Of a stretch of DNA of 64,000 bases, positions 59,105-64,000 are shown piece by piece. The DNA is from Rhodamnia argentea. Taxonomy: Eukaryota > Streptophyta > Magnoliopsida > Myrtales > Myrtaceae. The translations under genes and the position numbers were made by a program. Every line of letters starts with the position of its first letter. Positions within the stretch are counted from its first letter, which is position 1. A model generated the notes under the pieces. The model had not been told where the DNA came from. It worked only from the letters and a program-made list of their open reading frames with translations, and ran no database searches. The stretch lies in the NCBI RefSeq assembly GCF_020921035.1, contig NC_063156.1:26212283-26276282 (forward strand). Reading direction: 5' to 3'.

Positions 59105-59808
59105 TGGCAAAGGAAAAAGGACACTTTTAATATCAAAAATTATGTACAGAGATCATTTTGGTACCAAAAGTTTCAATCGGATCACTTTAGTGCCAAATTT
59201 TTTTAAAAATGATCACTTAAATGCTAACTCCGAAATGCTTCGTCGGAAATCCGACGTGGCACTTTTTTTTTTAATATACGATGTTGACATGGCCCGCTGG
59301 AGGTATGGATTTTTTTTTTAATTTGAATTTTGTATTTAAAATAATTTGAAAAATAAGCTGAAAAAAAAAAGCTAAAAATTCAAAAAAAAAAAAGGATGCA
59401 GATCAGGCGGCAAGGGTTACAGCAGACCTTCACCACCTGATCTGCATTTTTTTATTATCTTTTTTTGCTAATTTTTTTATATCTTATTTCAATCTATTTT
59501 AAGTAAAGTTTTTATTTTAAAATTTTTCTATTAATTTTTCTTTTTTTAAAAATAATTTTATTTTTAATATATATTTTTTAAAATTTTGAAGTCCACGTGG
59601 TGGACTTCATTTTTCTTTAAAAAAATATCATTTAAAATTAAAAAATTAATTAAAAATGCCGCGTATTGAGAATGGCTAGATTTTTTTGCCAGAAGCATCA
59701 AAGTGATCCTCTTGTCTCCGACTTTGCACTTAATCGATCCAATTGAAACTTTTGGGGCCAAAATGATTTCCATACACAACTTGTGGCACTAAAAGTGTCC
59801 TTTGCCCC
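59105..59808. mobile_element. Large fold-back element, about 0.7 kb
   Basis: Arms of about 120 bp: the left starts GGCAAAGGAAAAAGGACACTTTTA; the right, reversed, is GGGGCAAAGGACACTTTTAGTG. Both continue with ATCATTTTGG and AAAAGTTTCAAT. The middle is AT-rich with a short local palindrome around TCCACGTGGTGGA (near 59592). Non-coding. Possibly Mutator-like, but no 9-bp target duplication could be confirmed. Confidence 0.7.
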
Positions 59809-60149
59809 TTATTTTCAGAACCTTTTGCTTCTCCTCCCAAATTAGAAACCATGGGAAAATTTGTAAAAGACACCGTATGGAAACACTTGTGTATTCTGAA
59901 AGGTTTCATGAATACGGCAATAAACAAAATTTAACTGCGTAACTCTCCAAACAGGAAACATGGGTAGCGATTGTTGAAGTTGTTGTCCAACATCGCTTGA
60001 CAACGGGTCATATATGCTCTTTATATTCATGTGATCTCCCCCCATACATAAGCTCAAGTTTTTTGATTGGACTCCCCATTAGTCAAATTCCGCGTGCCGC
60101 TTGTAATCAAGCTTACTAATCGAGCACCTTATTTTTTTTCATCAATTAA

Positions 60150-60380
60150 GGTTAATTTATTTCGCAAAAAATGAATGATTTGGAAAATATTCTTTTGAAA
60201 ATGATTGCTTGTATTACTTAAAAGTTAAAAAAGAAATACAAAAAATTCATCATCCACAAGAAATTATAGCCATAAATTACTTTTTTTTAATCGTTAGGTA
60301 ATTATTTAAAGCAATATAAACAATTATCTTTAATAAAATATTTTTCAATTCATTCATTTTTCATAAAACAAATGGAAGCT
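60150..60380. mobile_element. Small PIF/Harbinger-like MITE (231 bp)
   Basis: The left end GGTTAATTTATTTCGCAAAA and the right end (reverse complement AGCTTCCATTTGTTTTATGA) are inverted repeats with GAATGAAT-type inner matches, flanked by TAA at 60147-60149 and 60381-60383. It belongs to the same group as the elements at 27353 and 35722 but is the most diverged. Confidence 0.65.
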
Positions 60381-60383
60381 TAA

Positions 60384-62555
60384 TTATGTTGACTTTAACA
60401 TAACCCAACGAGAGAGAGAGCATCCTTCAAATTGAGTACCGTATTACCTAATCTTTTGCCGGGTAGACAACCTAGTTAGGTCAAAAAGAAATTTTGTACA
60501 TATAGCGGGGTTACAAATATATTTTTTTTTAGCTCATCACATGATAATTTTTTTTCTTTTTCCTTTTCCTTTCCTTTTCTTTTGGGGCCTGTATGGCAAC
60601 CATTCTAATATGAAAAAGTGATTATGATTAAAATAAATTTTTCTGATTCTGTTCCCTAGATGAATTTTAGAGAATAAGAACGCATTTGGTAACTGTATAA
60701 AATTTATGTTCTTGGAACAGCAATGCGTTTGGTAAATGTACATAATTTTTGTTCCCGAGAATAATTGCTCTTATCAATTTTTGTCATTTAAGTCAAATAA
60801 TTACATAGTTACTCTGTGAAATTTCATCCTACATTTTGAATTAACTTAAGATTATTTCATATTGATTCTCTTATATAACATATTGCATGTTAAATATAAA
60901 GATAAATATCAACAATCATCACGAGTCATTTTTGCTATTTATTGTGGGGTTTTGTCCAACTCTTTTGAGCAATGAACAATCGATACGAGCTTGCTAAGTG
61001 TTCATGTTGGTTATTTTTGTCTTTTTCCAAAATTTTCTAAAACTAAACTACGTTTAAAGTACATAAACCTAGGCACATCACAACCAATAAAATCAAGTGC
61101 ACAATTAAGGAATCATGGCATTGATAAATCTCATCATAAAATCCTAATGAAGCCCTAACGACTTAGAGAAATGTAGTTCAAGTTTAATTTCAAAGGTGTT
61201 TATGATTTTCCTAAAAAAGAATAAAATCTATGAAATCTAGGAAATCTAGGCCCAAATTTATGAAAATGATGTCAATCTAGCCTAATCTAAGCTTCTTCTA
61301 TTTTTAGGGATTTTTTGAAATTTTCGACTTTTTTTTATTTTAATTTATTATCTTGTTTTTTTTTTTTTTAAAAAATGAGACCTACGCTGATGGAAAAGTG
61401 ATGAGAGAATTGAAAGAGAAGAGATGTGGGACTTCATTCTGTTTTGTGATTTTCAAAAGTGATTCTTTCTTTCAAAACCAATTTTTTTTTATTCTTGTTT
61501 TTACTCCAAAATTGTTTTTGGAAACAAAATTAGAATCGATTACGTTGCCAAACATTATTTTCATCTTTTTTTGTTTCAAAGAACGGAATCAGAATGATTA
61601 CCATATAGGCCATTGGCCTCTTTTCTCATTCTTCTTCTTTGGTTCGCATTTGATGGTATCACGTCTCTAATAATTGTCACCCACCTTCAACTGTCACCAT
61701 TCTTATTGTCTTTATCGTCAACGTTGCCCCCCACCCCCGGCCTCGCCACTTTTCCCTGTGGTTGTGCGCTCGGGCTCTCTCTCTCTCTCTCTCTCTCTCC
61801 AACCCTAGGCAGCAGTTGCAATTGCGATTCAACAATCACACAACCTCAAATTCGATATGCGACCTATAGATCCGAGGTCACAAAGTATGGAAAGGGTGAC
61901 ATGTGACAGTGCCCTTGACCAAGCATGGCAGCGTTGGACACCACATGTATCTGGGAGGGTTGTCAAACCCTCTTCGAGGACGCCCAACCGTCCTTGGCCC
62001 CTTCTCTCTCTATCTATTTCTTCCTTTTATTATCATGCTAATATATTTCGGTTTTTTTCAAAGACAGACATTCATCTAATTTTACATATATTAAATAAGG
62101 GAGCCTACGTTATCAAAGTATGACCAACTACTTTTATAACTGTCTTAACCATGTTTCTCAAATGTTTTTTCAGTGACATTAACATTATTTCGACGCCAAG
62201 GGAACGCAAGTAGTGGATAAGCGTGATGAAATCAAAAGCCCTTCCCGAAAGTCCAAAGTACGTTCCGGACATGATTATTGCACGGCCTATGAGCGTGGAT
62301 TAGCTCCTGGTGAAATTCGATATTTCATTGTGCGGAACATCATGACTCGACTCCACCAACTTTCCTTTTGCCCTCTGAAAATACGACGCCTGTCGAATGG
62401 GAAAAAGACAGATCGAAGCACTACCTGGTTTGTCTAGCTACAATGGCCATGCGTGGAAATAATGAACAGGAAATTATCAAAAAAAATTTCAATTTATTAT
62501 AATTATATCAATTTAATTTTAAATTTTTATTTTATCGATTCAGTACTAAACTTTT
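60384..62555. other. AT-rich intergenic DNA with a (CT)n tract
   Basis: No gene recognised. A CT microsatellite lies at 61775-61799. About 60595-60780 and 61440-61610 share phrases such as GGTTTTG and TTGGTAAC-like elements in opposite sense, which may be the two ends of another decayed element. I could not establish its borders. Confidence 0.4.
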
Positions 62556-63440
62556 TGTAATTGTACTAATTCAGCCCATTCGATTAATTTTGACCCGCCA
62601 ACACCGACGTGGACGCCGGCCAGTACCAATCATCCGATAATATAATATTATAATATTTTTTAATTTTTTTTCTTTATTTTATTTTCTTCTTCTGTTCTTT
62701 CTTTCATCTTCTTCCTCCAGTCTCTTTTAGGATTTTCGAACTGGGGTTCTTTAGCCAGAGGTGACAGCCGGCCACTAGAGTCTCGCTACCTCCGACAACT
62801 GCCCTCATGAGATCGAATTTGCTGCATGGGAATACGAAAACAGAGATGACCACATGGAAGACAAGGAGAAAAGGAGGAAACTTGCTCTGTTTTTGCCGGT
62901 GAAGGGCATTCCATCATTGACAAATTCCCCAAGCATTGCTCCGGAAGAGAGGGAGAATCAAGAACACAAGTGCAAACTTTTCACAGTGAGTGGGAGTTTC
63001 AATGGCGACCCATGTTGGGTGTTGCAGTTTCTGACACAAAGGGTCCTCTTCATCGTTGGGCTAGGTTGGCCAGGCGACAGCGAGGTCGCCCTCGCCGGCC
63101 CTTGGTGAGTCCAACCTCGCCAGTGGAGGACCATCGCCTTTGGCTAGTTGCCAGGGTTCCCTTTATTGTTAGGCTAGGTTAGTCGCACGACAGTGAGGTC
63201 GCCCTTGCCAGCCCCCGGCAAGTTCGACCTCACCAGTGGCTGGCCGTCTCCTCCGGCTGGTCATCGATGACCGACTAGAGGAAGAAGAGGGTTGAAAAAG
63301 AAGAAGAAAGAAAATACAAATAAAAAACTTAAAAAAATATTAAAATATTATCTCGTCGGCCGGCTAGCATCCACGTCGGTTGTCAGCCTGCCAAAATTTA
63401 CTCGGATAGACCGAATTGACACAATTGCAGAAAGTCTCCC
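62556..63440. mobile_element. Fold-back element with GC-rich core (family A, copy 2)
   Basis: Arms of about 95 bp: the left carries ATTCAGCCCATTCGATTAATTTTG, then ACCGACGTGGACGCCGGCC; the right, reversed, carries ATTCGGTCTATCCGAGTAAATTTTG, then ACCGACGTGGATGCTAGCCGG. The core includes GGTTGGCCAGG-type repeats. The arms match the element at 34070-34640. Non-coding. Confidence 0.7.
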
Positions 63441-63602
63441 CCGGAATGGTGAAATCATGGTATTGCATTTTGTCGTGGGATTTTTGGTTTGTTTCTTGCA
63501 AGTGATTTCAAGATGGATGATGCCAGGATATAGAAACACGTGTACTAACTTAATATGTTTTGAAGGAAAACGATTGCACGAAACATTCGAGGATAGTAAT
63601 AT

Positions 63603-63845
63603 AAATGATCACTTAATTATGGTTCAATATGCAATGTTGTCCTAGACTTTTAATCTGTTCAATGTGGTTCGAACTATTGGTGAATATTCGATGTAGTCTC
63701 TAAACTATATGAAAATATAAAAAACGAAAGACCACATTGAATATTAGACCAAATTTCAGGGACCGCTTTGAACAAATTAAAAGTTCGGGGACGACATTAC
63801 ACCTTGGACTAAAATTCAGGAACCATTTTTGTCATTTTTCCAAAC
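63603..63845. repeat. Fold-back MITE, 'phrase' family copy 3
   Basis: Inverted arms share GACCACATTGAATAT, AAATTAAAAGTTCGGGGAC and related phrases with the copies at 15776 and 30825. The last 155 bases of the window after it hold nothing I recognise. Confidence 0.65.
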
Positions 63846-64000
63846 ATTAACACGAGCAACTTCGTACATCGGTCTATATAAGTGCCCCGAGCAATGGACT
63901 ATCTTCATGTTATGAGTACTTACATTAGTAAATCAAGATTTTTGGGTTTATTTAGAGAGCAGTGAAAGAAAAGGGTTTCCCTAACAACTTAGGAATGCCA

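Overview
The window is plant nuclear DNA. Its genes have short, GT-AG introns, the intergenic DNA is AT-rich, and the repeats are of plant types: a CACTA/En-Spm transposon, PIF/Harbinger-like MITEs, a TRIM retroelement and fold-back elements. The proteins are those of a flowering plant, most likely a eudicot. The abundance of fold-back repeats with GC-rich cores reminds me of Myrtaceae such as Eucalyptus, but that is an impression and not a demonstrated assignment. Exon structures were assembled by hand from splice signals, reading phase and family knowledge.

Positions 1-30,000 are gene-rich. In order they hold a p23-type HSP90 co-chaperone (+), the cytokinesis syntaxin KNOLLE/SYP111 (+), a WD40 protein of the WDR89 type (+), the U6 snRNP/decapping protein LSM4 (-), the MutL-type mismatch-repair protein PMS1 (-), a REF/SRPP-type stress protein (-), and an intronless RALF-type secreted peptide precursor (-). 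All seven can be read as intact genes. They are ordinary housekeeping or signalling genes with no obvious joint pathway. Notable details are a perfect 24-bp palindrome carrying two mitosis-specific activator (MSA)-like cores upstream of KNOLLE, an in-frame 186-bp tandem duplication in the PMS1 linker, and coding first exons of only 3 nt (LSM4) and 5 nt (p23).

Positions 30,000-64,000 are repeat-rich, and I find no intact host gene there. The main feature is a complete, old CACTA transposon at 40,499-54,629 (14.1 kb) with matching CACTAC termini and a 3-bp CTT target-site duplication. It carries a decayed TNP2-type transposase and a decayed TNPA/Ptta-type gene, four arrays of a short GCGACGAA motif, a second internal 3' terminus, and pieces of a host bHLH transcription-factor gene with introns retained. 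Around it lie a TRIM element, several PIF/Harbinger-like MITEs with TAA target duplications (one containing a lone CACTA 3' end), fold-back elements, a three-copy dispersed repeat, a 30-bp minisatellite and a flanking direct repeat.

The best candidate for something undescribed is the CACTA element as a gene-capturing (Pack-type) vehicle with duplicated bHLH exons. The PMS1 linker duplication and the KNOLLE promoter palindrome are the most testable observations in the gene-rich half. I found no wholly new biological system.
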